Below, in pieces: positions 7,433 to 7,674 of a DNA stretch of 7,674 nt. How positions within the stretch are numbered: position 1 is the stretch's first letter; the number at the start of each line of letters is the position of its first letter. Location of the stretch: assembly GCA_013361595.1 (NCBI GenBank), contig JABFXT010000258.1, positions 1-7,674 of the forward strand, in the 5' to 3' direction. The position numbers and the translations under genes were made by a program. The notes under the pieces are model-generated. The model did no database searches. It was not told the DNA's origin and was given only the letters and a program-made list of their open reading frames with translations. Source of the stretch: Nocardia sp. GTDB taxonomy: Bacteria > Actinomycetota > Actinomycetes > Mycobacteriales > Mycobacteriaceae.

Positions 7433-7460
7433 ACGGTACCCCCCTAGGGTATTTTGTCAA
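7433..7460 (-). promoter_or_regulatory. Promoter of the copper operon
   Basis: On the minus strand a perfect TTGACA -35 (7455-7460) is followed by a 16-base spacer and TACCGT (7433-7438), which fits the TAnnnT -10. The expected transcription start is near 7426, leaving a 5' leader of about 14 bases with the AGGAG site. The gene order implies one transcript for the His-rich protein and the ATPase. Confidence 0.75.
7437..7451. promoter_or_regulatory. Probable CsoR-type copper operator
   Basis: TACCC-N5-GGGTA is a perfect 5-bp inverted repeat (7437-7441 and 7447-7451) with a C-tract inside, placed in the promoter spacer and touching the -10. CsoR repressors of Cu(I) are known to bind GC-rich pseudo-palindromes of this general shape in cop promoters and to release them when they bind Cu(I). 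The regulator gene is outside the window, so the assignment rests on pattern and on the genes controlled. Confidence 0.65.
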
Positions 7461-7526
7461 CCGCGCAGGTAACACCCAAATCCACAGATCCCCACGAACC
7501 AACAACCCCAGGCCCTACCCCCCGGG

Positions 7527-7544
7527 CCCCCGCCCCGCCCGCCC
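7527..7544 (-). other. G-quadruplex motif
   Basis: On the minus strand the sequence is G3-C-G3-C-G4-C-G5, four G-runs with single-base loops, a pattern known to form stable parallel quadruplexes. More G-runs flank it between 7506 and 7567. It lies about 67 bases upstream of the copper promoter's -35. Confidence 0.6.
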
Positions 7545-7635
7545 GAGACACCCCCCGAACCGCCCCCTCCACGATCGAGTCCGCATGCCGGCGATTGTCG
7601 AATGCCCCCCCGCAACCCGCACGCGTCGAGTTTTA

Positions 7636-7667
7636 CGAGACACCTCAAAGGGTTGAGGCCCGTCTCG
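7636..7667. terminator. Two-part hairpin at the right edge, possible terminator of a neighbouring gene
   Basis: CGAGAC (7636-7641) pairs with GTCTCG (7662-7667), and inside it CCTCAA (7643-7648) pairs with TTGAGG (7653-7658) around an AGGG loop, with a small A/CCC internal loop. There is no T-run after it on either strand. If TCA at 7672-7674 is a leftward stop codon, the hairpin begins four bases after it and would suit a terminator that shields the copper promoter. Confidence 0.4.
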
Positions 7668-7674
7668 CCGTTCA

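Larger units (their letters stand above)
7461..7674. other. Intergenic region, C-rich on the plus strand, no convincing gene
   Basis: No supported coding region lies here; the possible short frames are low-complexity Gly- or Pro-rich reads of a biased sequence. In 7481-7560 I count 47 C against 13 G. The minus strand therefore carries a series of G-runs, including a compact G-quadruplex motif at 7527-7544. A hairpin lies at 7636-7667. The last three bases (TCA) would read TGA on the minus strand and could be the stop of a leftward gene beyond the edge. Confidence 0.6.

Noticed and set aside
7457..7648. 63-codon minus-strand frame overlapping the copper promoter
   Set aside because: The Gly-rich product is explained by the G-runs of the tract and it covers the -35 and a hairpin. 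No ribosome binding site supports it.

Overview
This window looks like chromosomal DNA from a high-GC actinomycete, probably Nocardia or a close relative. The inference rests on the high GC content, GC-rich third codon positions, long antisense shadow frames and protein character; no rRNA or marker gene is present to confirm it. Five protein-coding genes are supported. No tRNA, rRNA, CRISPR array, insertion sequence or transposase was seen.

Left arm, rightward genes (1-4068). The window opens inside, or one base after the start of, a membrane-anchored GGDEF-EAL protein (to 1550). Its EAL phosphodiesterase half looks intact, but its cyclase motif is degenerate (GGDVF), so it more likely degrades or senses cyclic-di-GMP than makes it. 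Next comes an MFS-type transporter (to 3024) whose reading frame extends well upstream of its first ordinary start codon and runs into an in-frame TGA, so its beginning is unresolved. A DMT-superfamily transporter of the YdcZ/DUF606 type (3097-4068) follows. It consists of two fused homologous halves and may be translated from a leaderless mRNA. Hairpins that could act as terminators follow each of the three genes.

Right arm, leftward copper operon (7460-4124). A promoter with a perfect TTGACA and a TACCGT -10 holds a TACCC-N5-GGGTA inverted repeat in its spacer, which resembles a CsoR copper-repressor operator. It drives a membrane-anchored, His-rich protein with two homologous HxH-containing domains, followed 22 bases later by a complete Cu(I)-type P1B ATPase (CopA-like). 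The likely roles are export of cytosolic Cu(I) by the ATPase and handling of copper outside the membrane by the His-rich protein. The regulator (csoR) and a copper chaperone (copZ) are not in this window. The copper genes converge on the transporter genes at about 4068-4124.

The most striking non-coding-type signal is inside the His-rich protein gene: a 50-base inverted repeat (6843-6892) with 17-bp perfect outer arms, one mismatch, 5 more paired bases and a 4-base loop. It lies exactly in the linker between the two domain repeats and carries unusual low-GC codons. Upstream of the copper promoter, 7461-7674 holds no convincing gene but has a strong strand bias, a G-quadruplex motif on the minus strand and a two-part hairpin at the right edge.
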